Position numbers and translations under genes: made by a program
NCBI GenBank assembly: GCA_030538475.1
Contig: JAUNTX010000001.1
Span: forward strand, 41,484 to 105,483
Reading direction: 5' to 3'
DNA: 64,000 bases
From: Dermabacter sp.
Lineage (GTDB): Bacteria > Actinomycetota > Actinomycetes > Actinomycetales > Dermabacteraceae
Part shown: in pieces, positions 53,273 through 61,669 of the stretch
Layout: the number at the start of each line of letters is the position of its first letter
Position numbering within the stretch: position 1 is the stretch's first letter
The notes under the pieces: model-generated
The model's database searches: none
What the model saw: only the letters and a program-made list of their open reading frames with translations
Told to the model about the DNA's origin: nothing

Positions 53273-54658
53273 TCAGCACTCCGGGAGGGAGACCGGGACC
53301 GTGACGGCGAGGCCGCCCATCGCGGTTTCCTTGTACCGCTCGCTCATGTCCTTGCCGGTGCGGCGCATCGTCTCGAGCACGGTGTCGAACGAGACGAAGT
53401 GGGAGCCGTCGCCGCGCATCGCGAAGCGCACCGCGGTGATGGACTTGATCGCGCCCATCGCGTTGCGTTCGATGCAGGGCACCTGGACGAGCCCGCCGAC
53501 GGGATCGCACGTGAGCCCCAGGTTGTGCTCCATCGCGATTTCGGCGGCGTTTTCCACCTGCGGGGGCTTCGCGCCCATGACTTCGGCAAGGCCCGCGGCG
53601 GCCATCGAGCTCGCGGATCCCACCTCTCCCTGGCATCCCACTTCGGCGCCCGAGATCGAGGCACGCTCCTTGCACAGCGAGCCGAAGGCGGAGGCGGCGA
53701 GGAGGAAGCGCACGATCATGTCGTCGCGGTCCTCGTAGCTCAGGTAGTTGAGGGCGTAGTAGAGGACGGCGGGGATGATGCCCGCGGCCCCGTTGGTGGG
53801 GGCGGTGACCACGCGGCCGCCCGCGGCGTTTTCCTCGTTGACGGCGAGCGCGGCGAGGCTCACCCATTCGAAGGCGTTGTCGGAGCGGTGCTGGGGGTCT
53901 TCCATCTGCAGCGCCTCGTACCAGGTTCCGGCGCGGCGCTTGAGGCCCAGACCGCCGGGCAGGATCCCGCTCGCGTTCATGCCCGCGTTAATGCCGCCCT
54001 CCATGACCTCCCAGATCTTGAGGGCGCCCTCGCGGATTTCGGCGTCGGTGCGCCACTGGCGCTCGCGCATGAGCATCGCCTCGGAGACCGAGATGCCGTA
54101 TTCGCTGCACACGCGCAGCAGCTCCGCGCCGCTCGAGAAGATCGGGTCGCTCGCCTCCTCGCTCGCGTCGGCAACCTGGTCCATGTCGGCTTTGTCCACC
54201 ACGAACCCACCGCCCACGGAGAACATCGTGCGCTTGTCGATCTCGGTGCCCGCGGCATCGAGCACGGCGAAGCTCATGCCGTTGGAGTGTTCTGGCAGGA
54301 ACGTGAGCGGGTGCAGCACGATGGTCGAGGGGCGCAGGGAGACCGGCAGGGTGCCGCCGAGCAGCAGATCGCCGCGCTGTTCGATCTCCTTCGCGCGCTC
54401 CCAGCCGCGCACGGCGTCGATCGTGGCGGGATCGTTGCCTTCGAGGCCGAGGGCGACCGCATCGAGGGTGCCGTGGCCCACGCCGGTCGCGGCGAGGGAG
54501 CCGTACAGGTGCACGGAGACATCCGCGATGCGGGGGGCGAGGGCGGGGTCGTTCATGACGCGCTGGACGTACTGGCGGGCGGCGCGCATGGGGCCGACGG
54601 TATGCGAGCTGGAGGGCCCGATACCGATCTTGAACAGGTCGAAAAGACTGACGCTCAC
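53273..54658 (-). CDS. sdaA: L-serine dehydratase (iron-sulfur type)
   Basis: A 461-residue fused alpha/beta-chain enzyme deaminating L-serine to pyruvate. The beta-type N-terminus MSVSLFDLFKIGIGPSSSHTVGPMRAA and the alpha-type segment EVGCQGEVGSASSMAAAGLAEVMGA are present; Cys residues in GCQGEVG, GLTCDPVGG and VPCIERNAMG are the [4Fe-4S] ligands. The start is GTG at 54658. It lies 33 bp after the DEAD-box helicase gene on the same strand and may be cotranscribed. Confidence 0.95.
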   Translation of the reverse strand: MSVSLFDLFKIGIGPSSSHTVGPMRAARQYVQRVMNDPALAPRIADVSVHLYGSLAATGVGHGTLDAVALGLEGNDPATIDAVRGWERAKEIEQRGDLLLGGTLPVSLRPSTIVLHPLTFLPEHSNGMSFAVLDAAGTEIDKRTMFSVGGGFVVDKADMDQVADASEEASDPIFSSGAELLRVCSEYGISVSEAMLMRERQWRTDAEIREGALKIWEVMEGGINAGMNASGILPGGLGLKRRAGTWYEALQMEDPQHRSDNAFEWVSLAALAVNEENAAGGRVVTAPTNGAAGIIPAVLYYALNYLSYEDRDDMIVRFLLAASAFGSLCKERASISGAEVGCQGEVGSASSMAAAGLAEVMGAKPPQVENAAEIAMEHNLGLTCDPVGGLVQVPCIERNAMGAIKSITAVRFAMRGDGSHFVSFDTVLETMRRTGKDMSERYKETAMGGLAVTVPVSLPEC

Positions 54659-54691
54659 GGGGTTTCTGCCTTTCTCGGCGTACTGATGGAC

Positions 54692-56098
54692 CTACCTGGC
54701 CCGGCCGCGCCCGGACCGGCGCGCTCGGGTCGGGCTCTGGCGGCGCTGCCCTTTGGCGGCGGGGGCTTCGCCGGTCTCGTAGACCGCGCGGCGCTGCTCG
54801 TTTTCGCGTCGCTCGGCGGCCTTGCGGGAGTTGGCTCCCCGGGCCCGGGACAGATCGAGCTTGCGGGGGGCGCCCTTGTATTTCGTGAGGGCGGGATCTT
54901 CGACCTCTTCGCCGCTCGGGGTGCGGCCGCCGACGCGGCGCAGCATGTCGTCCTCGGCGGAGGCGATGTCGTGCCATTCCGCCTCCACCTGGGCGTCCTC
55001 GAGGACCCGGCGCGTGGGTTCGACCTGGTGGGGCAGGGCGAGGGTCACGACGACGCCCGAGGCGCCCGCGCGGGCGGTGCGGCCGGAGCGGTGCACGTAT
55101 TCTTTCGCGTCATCGGAGGGGTCCACGTGCATGACGAGCGAGACATCGTCGATATGGATGCCGCGCGCGGCCACGTCGGTCGCCACGAGCACGTCGTAGC
55201 CGCCCTGCTTGAAGCCGGCGAGCACGTTGGTGCGCAGGCCCTGCTGCTTGTTGCCGTGCAGGGCTGCCGCGGGGATGCCCACCTCGATCAGTTCCCCGGC
55301 CACGCGTTCGGCGCCGAGCTGGGTGCGGGTGAAGATGAGGGTGCGGCCGTCGCGCGCGGCGATCTGGGCGGTGATCTCGCGCTTCTTCTTCGGGTTGATC
55401 GCGTACGCGACGTGGCGCATGGTCTGCACGGCGGCGGCCACGGGCGTGGTTTCGTGGGTCACGGGGTCCACGAGGAAGCGATCGGTGATCTGATCCACCT
55501 GGTCGTCGAGGGTCGCGGAGAACAGCATCTTCTGGGTGCCCATCTCGACGTGTTCGAGGATCTCGTTGACGACCGGCAAAAAGCCCAGATCGGCCATGTG
55601 ATCGGCCTCGTCGATCACCGTGGTTTCCACGCGGTCCAGGAAGAGGTCCTCGCGCATCGCGAGGTCCACGATGCGGCCGGGGGTGGCCACGATGATCTCG
55701 ACGCCCTTGCGCAGCGCTTCGGCCTGCTTGTCGATGTTCATGCCACCGGCGATCAATTGGGCGCGGATGCCGACGGCGCGGGCGAAGGGATGGATCGTAT
55801 CGACCACCTGCACGGCGAGTTCGCGCGTGGGCACGAGCACGAGGCCGAGCGGGCGGCGCTTGTGGACCTTGCGGTGGCGAAAGCGCGCGCACATGGACAG
55901 GGTGAACGCGAGGGTCTTGCCGGAGCCCGTTTCGGCGCGGGCGAGCACGTCGCGGCCCGCGAGGGCGTCCGGCAGGATGGCTTCTTGAATCTCGAAGGCC
56001 CGCTCGAAACCTTGGCGCTCAAGCTCGGCGATGAGTTCGCTCGGCAGGGCCATGTCGTCGAATCGGGCGGCTTTGTGGGTGCGTCGTGACTTCGGCAC
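54692..56098 (-). CDS. DEAD-box RNA helicase, RhlE/CshA-like
   Basis: A 468-residue ATP-dependent RNA helicase. The Q-region FERAFEIQEAILPDALAGRDVLA precedes motif I AETGSGKT, Ia PTRELAVQ, Ib TPGR, II DEAD, III SAT, then IV LIFTRTQ, V ATDVAARGIHIDDVSLV and VI HRSGRTARAG. The C-terminal 100 residues are basic and Arg-rich, suited to RNA binding. GTG at 56098 has AAGGAG seven bases ahead and is preferred over longer readings. The leader carries a short CCCCC/GGGGG hairpin near 56170-56186. Confidence 0.93.
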   Translation of the reverse strand: MPKSRRTHKAARFDDMALPSELIAELERQGFERAFEIQEAILPDALAGRDVLARAETGSGKTLAFTLSMCARFRHRKVHKRRPLGLVLVPTRELAVQVVDTIHPFARAVGIRAQLIAGGMNIDKQAEALRKGVEIIVATPGRIVDLAMREDLFLDRVETTVIDEADHMADLGFLPVVNEILEHVEMGTQKMLFSATLDDQVDQITDRFLVDPVTHETTPVAAAVQTMRHVAYAINPKKKREITAQIAARDGRTLIFTRTQLGAERVAGELIEVGIPAAALHGNKQQGLRTNVLAGFKQGGYDVLVATDVAARGIHIDDVSLVMHVDPSDDAKEYVHRSGRTARAGASGVVVTLALPHQVEPTRRVLEDAQVEAEWHDIASAEDDMLRRVGGRTPSGEEVEDPALTKYKGAPRKLDLSRARGANSRKAAERRENEQRRAVYETGEAPAAKGQRRQSPTRARRSGRGRAR

Positions 56099-56351
56099 GT
56101 CTCGACTCCTTAGTCGTGTTCCGGGCAGCGCGCGTGGTGCGACCCGATGTCCAGGGTTCCTCATGCGGACCCCCCTTTGGGGGTACCAAACGGCCTTGAC
56201 GCGAAGTGCGGCGGGCCGTCGAACGTGTCCATTATCCGGGATTCCAGACGTGGTGGCGAGGATCGCGCGCCGCGGGGTTAACACCGTCACGTTGCGGATG
56301 CGAGCCACGCCACGGACTGACAGCGCCGCGGCGTGAAATACTTGCCGCACC

Positions 56352-56759
56352 ATGATGCGCACATTGATGACGTCGAAAATTCACCGGGCCACCGTGACCC
56401 AGGCCGATCTTCACTACGTGGGGTCGGTGACCGTGGACGCGGACCTCCTGGATGCCGCTGGCCTGCTCGAAAACGAGAAGGTCGCCATCGTGGACATCAC
56501 GAACGGTGCCCGCCTCGAAACGTACGTGATCCGCGGCCAGGCGGGCAGCGGCGAGATCAAGATCAACGGCGCCGCCGCGCACCTCGTGAACCCGGGCGAT
56601 CTGGTCATCCTCATCGCCTACGGCCTGTTCGATGCGGCGGAGGCCGCGGCGCACACGCCCACCGTCGTGCACGTGGACGGAAAGAACCGCATCGTGGCCA
56701 TCGGCAATGACCCCGCCGAAGCCACGGAAGGCATGCCGGACCAAGTGTCCTCTCGCTGA
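56352..56759 (+). CDS. panD: Aspartate 1-decarboxylase proenzyme
   Basis: A 135-residue pyruvoyl-dependent enzyme making beta-alanine for pantothenate. It self-cleaves between Gly24 and Ser25 in YVGSVTVDA, the same numbering as E. coli PanD, which supports the ATG at 56352. The [12 protein letters not shown] and [21 protein letters not shown] segments form the barrel. There is no clear Shine-Dalgarno sequence. The gene is separated from panC by 24 kb and is followed 12 bp later by an AEC permease. Confidence 0.95.
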   Translation: MMRTLMTSKIHRATVTQADLHYVGSVTVDADLLDAAGLLENEKVAIVDITNGARLETYVIRGQAGSGEIKINGAAAHLVNPGDLVILIAYGLFDAAEAAAHTPTVVHVDGKNRIVAIGNDPAEATEGMPDQVSSR

Positions 56760-56771
56760 TCGCCCTCCACC

Positions 56772-57713
56772 ATGTCAGGCGTTCTCAGCGGCTTCTTCAT
56801 CATCGCCGTCATCGTCCTCGTGGGCATGGCGCTCGGGTACACCAACCTGCTGGGCGATCAGGGCAAGTACGTCCTGAACCGCCTCACCTATTTCGTGGCG
56901 GGCCCCGCCCTGGTCTTCACGTCCCTCTTGAAGTCCGACCTCACGGTCGTGCTGTCGGAGAACTTCGCCATCGCCGCGATCGCGGGGGTCGTGACCGCGC
57001 TCATCGGCGCGGCCATCGTCCGTTTCTGGCGCCACCGCGACGCCCCGCTCACGACCGTTGCCGCCGTGAGTGGCGCGATGGTCAATAGCGCCAACATGGG
57101 GTTTCCCATCGCCGCCTACGTGCTGGGCGATGTGGCCCTCGCCCTGCCCGTGGCGCTGTGGCAGATGGCGTTCTTCACCCCGGCCTTTCAGTTCGTTCTC
57201 CACTCGAGCGTCTCGGGCCAGCGCCCGTCGGTCCGTGCCTTTGCGCTGAACCTCGCGGCGAACCCGATGATCGTGGCGTCGGCCGCGGGCGTGGGGCTGC
57301 TCGCGCTCGATGTTCATCCGCCCGCCTTCGTGGTGGAACCGATCGATGTCATCGCGGGCATTTCGATCCCGGGGATGCTCCTGGCGTTCGGCATGTCGCT
57401 CACGGCGTCGAGGCCATTCTCGAAGGCCGCGGGCGTGCGCGTCGAGATCGTCATCGCGACCGTGCTCAAGCTCGTGGCGATGCCCGTCCTCGCGTGGGCG
57501 CTCGCCCGCTACGCCTTCGGCCTGGATGGGCTCATGCTGTATGCCGCCGTGGTCATGGCGGCCCTGCCGACCGCGCAAAACGTGTACGTGGCGGCGGCGC
57601 GCTACGAGGTGGGCGAGGACCTGTCGCGCGATACGGCGCTGTTCACCTCCGTGGGCACGCTCGTCGCACTCGTCATCATCACCACGATTCTGGGGCCGGG
57701 CGCGGGATACTAG
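56772..57713 (+). CDS. AEC (auxin efflux carrier) family permease
   Basis: A 313-residue permease with about ten hydrophobic helices. Family features include LNRLTYFVAGPALVFTSLLKSDL, the central AVSGAMVNSANMGFPIAAYVLGD and C-terminal MAALPTAQNVYVAAARYEVGEDLSRDTALFTSVGTLV. Bacterial members carry malate, malonate or other small acids. It closely follows panD (12 bp), which makes transport of a related amino or dicarboxylic acid conceivable. A small secreted-protein gene starts 4 bp after its stop. Confidence 0.88.
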   Translation: MSGVLSGFFIIAVIVLVGMALGYTNLLGDQGKYVLNRLTYFVAGPALVFTSLLKSDLTVVLSENFAIAAIAGVVTALIGAAIVRFWRHRDAPLTTVAAVSGAMVNSANMGFPIAAYVLGDVALALPVALWQMAFFTPAFQFVLHSSVSGQRPSVRAFALNLAANPMIVASAAGVGLLALDVHPPAFVVEPIDVIAGISIPGMLLAFGMSLTASRPFSKAAGVRVEIVIATVLKLVAMPVLAWALARYAFGLDGLMLYAAVVMAALPTAQNVYVAAARYEVGEDLSRDTALFTSVGTLVALVIITTILGPGAGY

Positions 57714-57717
57714 AGGC

Positions 57718-58329
57718 ATGAGATCCCTCTACGAGCGCCTCTCGCAAAACAACCTCATTCAGCGCCCGGCCTCCCGCCGGACGGTCCTCACGCTCAGCGT
57801 ACTCACCCCGCTCGCCCTCATCACGGCGGGGGCACTCGGCGTGCGGCACGCCCTCCCGGGGGCCGGGGCCACGCGCGAGCGCGCCGCCCTTGTCGCCGCG
57901 ATCCCCGTCATGGAGACGGTGGGCTCCCTCGTGTCCTTCGCGTGGAGCGCCTTGCCCGAAGAGGATAACGAGGATCTTGAGGCGAGCGCGCGCGATCAGC
58001 TCGACCTCTCGATGCTCCTCGGGGATTCAACCTCGCGCGCGGAGATTTTCACGGTGTTCCACGAGGTGAGGGCCCGCGCCCTCGAGGGCGTCGAAGCGGG
58101 CACGATCTCCAGCAGCTCCGAGCTGTCCAGCTCGTCGATGTGGACCGAGCCACGCGTGAATCTCAGTCCCGAGGGCCAGAGCGAGGGCGTGGTCCTCGTG
58201 TACCTGTCCAGCCCCGTGCAGTGCCTCGTGGACCAGTCCGTGATCTTCGAGCACACCTACGAGTTCGATTGTTTAGTGGAGACCGGAACCTCGGGCCCGT
58301 TCGTCTCGCAGCTCGTGCGCACGGCGTGA
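57718..58329 (+). CDS. Unrecognised protein with a Tat-like signal
   Basis: A 203-residue protein starting with a basic region and SRRTVLTLSVLTPLALITAGALGV, a twin-arginine-like motif before a hydrophobic stretch, so it is probably exported or membrane-anchored. The mature part is acidic, with a Ser-rich ISSSSELSSSSMW segment and two cysteines (PVQCLVDQS and YEFDCLVET) that could form a disulfide outside the cell. I do not recognise a family. It begins 4 bp after the AEC permease gene and shares its transcript. Confidence 0.65.
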   Translation: MRSLYERLSQNNLIQRPASRRTVLTLSVLTPLALITAGALGVRHALPGAGATRERAALVAAIPVMETVGSLVSFAWSALPEEDNEDLEASARDQLDLSMLLGDSTSRAEIFTVFHEVRARALEGVEAGTISSSSELSSSSMWTEPRVNLSPEGQSEGVVLVYLSSPVQCLVDQSVIFEHTYEFDCLVETGTSGPFVSQLVRTA

Positions 58330-58353
58330 GGCGCGCGCGAGGCGTCGCGGCCC

Positions 58354-58372
58354 GTGCGCGGTGTTTGCGCAC
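58354..58372 (+). terminator. Inverted repeat after the Tat-like protein gene
   Basis: GTGCGC and GCGCAC form a 6-bp stem with a 7-base loop, 25 bases after the stop. It may be a weak terminator or an operator ahead of scrR. Confidence 0.35.
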
Positions 58373-58426
58373 GTGGGGGCCGCGCGAGACAATGGCGGGC
58401 ATGTGCCCGGCGAGCGAGAAGAGACG

Positions 58427-59506
58427 ATGAGGAATCCACGCCTCGACGATGTGGCGCGCGAGGCCGGGGTCTCCCCCACGACCGTCTCGCGCGTGCTCAA
58501 TAACCGCGGCTACATCAGCGAACGCACGCGCGAGCGCGTGTTTGAGGCGATGACGGCGCTGAACTACACCCCGAACGCGGTGGCGCGCTCGCTCAGGGAT
58601 TCTCGCAGCCGCCTCGTGGGGCTGATTTTTCCGTCGGTTGCCCACCCGTTTTACGGCCACATGGCCAAGGAGCTCGAGGTGCGGCTGTCCCGCGAGGGAT
58701 ACCTGGTGCTGCTGTGCAATTCGGACGGGCAAGAGGCCACCGAGCGGGCGTATCTGCAGATGCTGCTCGCGCACCAGGTGGATGGGATCATCACGGGCGC
58801 ACATTCCTCGGTCGTGGCCTCGACCGCTGACCTGCGGGCGCCGCTTGTGACCATCGACCGCGAGACCCCCGGACCCCACCCAAACGTCCGCTCGGCGAAC
58901 GCGGCGGCCAGTCGCGAGGTGACGCGCGGCCTCGTAGAGCGCGGGGCCCGCCGCATCGTGCACCTGACCAGCAGCCGGGGCGGATCGCAGAGGGCCGACG
59001 GGTACCGGGAGGCCATGCGGGAGGCGGGACTGGACGAGCGCGTTGTCCACGTGCAGCGCCTCGCCGACTGGCAGGAGAGCCCCGAGGCCGTGCAGCAGGT
59101 GCTCGATGCGTGCGCCGTGGACGGCGGCGTTAATGCGGTCGTGGCCAGCAATGACACGCTCGCGATGCGGGCACTCGGCTGGGCGCGCGCCCGCGGGATC
59201 CGCGTGCCGGACGAGCTGCAGGTGGTGGGCTTTGATGGCGCGCTCGCGAGCCGGCACCTGGTGCCGGAGCTCAGCACCGTGATCCAGCCCTACGCGGAGC
59301 TCGCGGAGACGGCGGCCGGTCTGCTCACGCGCGCGATCGCCGCGCGGCGCGACTCCGGCCCCCGCCCCGGCCCCGACGACGCCACCGGCGCTGACGCTCC
59401 CCCGAGCGAGGCAGCCCCGCTCGTGGTCGAATGCGAGGCGCGCGTGCACTGGGGCGGCACCACGCGCGTGGTACCGCCCCAGGATTCAGACGCTGCGGAA
59501 GGTTAG
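58427..59506 (+). CDS. scrR: LacI-family repressor, probable sucrose regulator
   Basis: A 359-residue canonical LacI protein. The HTH LDDVAREAGVSPTTVSRVLNNRGYIS and hinge YTPNAVARSL are intact, followed by GLIFPSVAHPFYGHMAKELE and the effector domain with VVASNDTLAMRALGWARARGIRVPDELQVVGFDG. Convergence with the sucrose PTS gene, leaving 8 bp, makes it the likely ScrR. A LacI-type palindrome ahead of scrA is its probable operator. ATG at 58427 is preceded by a weak GAGAAGAG. Confidence 0.85.
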   Translation: MRNPRLDDVAREAGVSPTTVSRVLNNRGYISERTRERVFEAMTALNYTPNAVARSLRDSRSRLVGLIFPSVAHPFYGHMAKELEVRLSREGYLVLLCNSDGQEATERAYLQMLLAHQVDGIITGAHSSVVASTADLRAPLVTIDRETPGPHPNVRSANAAASREVTRGLVERGARRIVHLTSSRGGSQRADGYREAMREAGLDERVVHVQRLADWQESPEAVQQVLDACAVDGGVNAVVASNDTLAMRALGWARARGIRVPDELQVVGFDGALASRHLVPELSTVIQPYAELAETAAGLLTRAIAARRDSGPRPGPDDATGADAPPSEAAPLVVECEARVHWGGTTRVVPPQDSDAAEG

Positions 59507-59514
59507 CCGCGCGG

Positions 59515-61533
59515 CTACTTCGGCGTCACGGTGAGGAAGTCTCCCCCACCGCTCACGCTCTGGCCGCTCTGGGCGCCGTCGGCAAGCGCGACGGTGCCAA
59601 TGGCCTTCTCATTGGTGACGACGAGCGGGGTGGCGAGGCTGTAGCCCGCCGCCCGGATCGCGTCGATGTCGAACTCCACGAGCACGTCGCCGCGCTTCAC
59701 GATCTGGCCCGCCTCTACGCGCGAGACGAAGTGCTGGCCGTTGAGGTTGACCGTATCGAGACCGATGTGGGCAAGCACCTCGATGCCGCCCGCGGTGCGC
59801 AGGCCCACGGCATGCGCGGTCGGGAAAGCGACCGTGACTTCGGCGTCCGCGGGGGCGTAGAGCACGCCCTCGGTCGGCTCGATGGCGGCGCCGCCGCCGA
59901 GCATGCCACCGGCGAACGTGGGGTCGGGTACTTCACTGAGGTCCATGAGGCGCCCGGTGAGGTGGGCGGTGAGGCGGTGATCCTCGTCCTCGGCCGCAAG
60001 GCCCGTGGCGGCCGCGGAGCCGGGAGCAGACGCGGAGGTCGAGGCGGCGGCCCCCGAGGCGAGGCTCGCGCCTGCGGCGGCGGGAACGGCGGCCCGGGCG
60101 GCGGCGAGTTCACGTTCGGCCTCCTCGTGCGCGGCGGCCTTTTTGCGGCCCACGAGGTAGGAGGCGACGAAGACGAGCACGGTCACGGTCACGAGCGAGG
60201 CGAGGAAGGCCGGGATGGATTCGGCGGCGATGGACAGGAAGCCGAGGTAGCCGGCCGCTCCGAGCGCCGTGGCCTTGATGTTGAACAGGGCCACGAGCAC
60301 ACCGCCGAGGCCGCCGCCCGCGAGCGCGATGTAGAGCGGCCAGCGAAGGCGCAGGTTGACGCCGAAGATGGCCGGTTCGGTGATGCCGAGGAACGCGGAG
60401 AACGAGGAGGCGCCCGCGATGCCCTTGAGCTTTTCGTCGCGCGTGGTGAGGAAGACGCCGAGCGCGGCGGCGCCCTGGGCCACGTTCGCCATCGAGGCGA
60501 TGGCGAAGATGAAGGAGCCGCCCGCCGCGGTGGTCCACAGGGTCATTTCGATGGGCGGGAAGGACTGGTGCAGGCCGGTGATGACGATCAGGGAGTAGAC
60601 GGAGCCGAAGATGAGGCCGCCGAAGATCCACGTGGTTTCGTACAGCCACTGGATGCCCTGGCCAAGGAGTTCGCCGCCCTGGAAGAGGATGGGGCCGACG
60701 AGCATGAAGGTCAGGAAGCCCACGACCAGCAGGGTGAGGGTGGGGGTGAAGATGAAGCCGATCGTGCCCTTGAGGATGCGGTCGAAGAACTTCTGCACCC
60801 ACGCGAGCACGAAGGAGATGACGAGGATCGGCAGCACGGAGCCCTGGTAGCCCGCCTGGGCGACCTGGATGCCGAACACGTCCCAGTAGGGCATGGTGCC
60901 GTTCGAGAGGGCTTCGCCGACGGAGTAGCCGTTGACGAGGGAGGGCATGACCATGGCCATGCCCATCGCGGCCCCGAGGTAGGGGTTGCCGCCGAAGCGC
61001 TTGGTGGCGCTGAAGCCGACAAGGATGGGCAGGAAGGCGAAGGGCGCGGAGGCGAGGAGGTTGACGATCTCGGCGAAGCCCGCGAACTGGGGGTACATCT
61101 GGACGATGGACTGTTCGCCGAAGAGCCCTTCGGCGGTCAGGACGTTGTTGAAGGCCATGAGCATGCCGCCGCCGACGAGGACGGGGATGAGCGGCACGAA
61201 GATGTCGGCGAAGACCTTGAGGAAGCGTACGACGGGGTTGGACTTCTGGGAGGCGACCTCCTTCAGTTCGTCCTTCGTCATCTCCTTGACGCCGTGGGCG
61301 CCGAGGTGGGAGAAGACCTTATCGACGTCCATGGGGCCGATGATGATCTGGTACATGCCGGACCCGTTGAACGTGCCCTTGATGTCGGGGTCGTTGTCGA
61401 GGGCGGCCTGGTCCACGAGGGCGTCGTCGCCGAGGACGAGGCGCAGGCGGGTGGCGCAGTGCGCGGCTGCCTGAATGTTGTCGGGGCCACCGACGGCGCG
61501 GACGACGCGCTCGGCTACCTGTGAATGTTCCAC
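59515..61533 (-). CDS. scrA: PTS sucrose-type transporter, fused EIIBCA
   Basis: A 672-residue permease that imports and phosphorylates its sugar. Domain order: EIIB (1-85) with phospho-Cys26 in [17 protein letters not shown] (about 100-460) with [11 protein letters not shown] and [23 protein letters not shown]; an Ala/Ser-rich linker; EIIA (about 540-672) with the phospho-His in [14 protein letters not shown]. The family covers sucrose, trehalose and beta-glucosides; the adjacent GH32 gene argues for sucrose. GTG at 61533 has AAAGGAGA at ideal distance. A palindromic operator lies 59 bp upstream. Confidence 0.93.
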   Translation of the reverse strand: MEHSQVAERVVRAVGGPDNIQAAAHCATRLRLVLGDDALVDQAALDNDPDIKGTFNGSGMYQIIIGPMDVDKVFSHLGAHGVKEMTKDELKEVASQKSNPVVRFLKVFADIFVPLIPVLVGGGMLMAFNNVLTAEGLFGEQSIVQMYPQFAGFAEIVNLLASAPFAFLPILVGFSATKRFGGNPYLGAAMGMAMVMPSLVNGYSVGEALSNGTMPYWDVFGIQVAQAGYQGSVLPILVISFVLAWVQKFFDRILKGTIGFIFTPTLTLLVVGFLTFMLVGPILFQGGELLGQGIQWLYETTWIFGGLIFGSVYSLIVITGLHQSFPPIEMTLWTTAAGGSFIFAIASMANVAQGAAALGVFLTTRDEKLKGIAGASSFSAFLGITEPAIFGVNLRLRWPLYIALAGGGLGGVLVALFNIKATALGAAGYLGFLSIAAESIPAFLASLVTVTVLVFVASYLVGRKKAAAHEEAERELAAARAAVPAAAGASLASGAAASTSASAPGSAAATGLAAEDEDHRLTAHLTGRLMDLSEVPDPTFAGGMLGGGAAIEPTEGVLYAPADAEVTVAFPTAHAVGLRTAGGIEVLAHIGLDTVNLNGQHFVSRVEAGQIVKRGDVLVEFDIDAIRAAGYSLATPLVVTNEKAIGTVALADGAQSGQSVSGGGDFLTVTPK

Positions 61534-61591
61534 GAGCTCTCCTTTGACCTGCCTCCGTCGGCGGGGCCCGACGGTAGATACCACACCGATA

Positions 61592-61607
61592 TGTCAATCG
61601 TTTGACA
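61592..61607. promoter_or_regulatory. LacI-type operator ahead of scrA
   Basis: A 16-bp palindrome, TGTCAA-TCGT-TTGACA, with CG at the centre as in LacI/GalR sites. The minus-strand TTGACA half doubles as a perfect -35 hexamer, so repressor binding would block initiation. It lies in the 136-bp gap between scrB and scrA and is the probable ScrR site. Confidence 0.7.
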
Positions 61608-61669
61608 CACTAGCATCGGGCTCACCCCCGCGGTCGAGACTTTCGGCCGAAAAGAAAATGTGAGGTGGA

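Noticed and set aside
52049..56089. A 1346-codon open frame opposite the LacI, sdaA and helicase genes
   Set aside because: It spans three clearly real genes on the other strand; the His/Gly/Arg/Asp-rich translation has no domain.
56165..56190. CCCCC/GGGGG hairpin in the helicase-panD gap as a riboswitch or terminator
   Set aside because: It is only a short stem with a 3-4 base loop, without conserved riboswitch elements, and it lies between divergent genes.
59431..61524. A 697-codon open frame opposite scrA
   Set aside because: Low-complexity antisense product of the PTS gene; the scrA frame has all catalytic residues.
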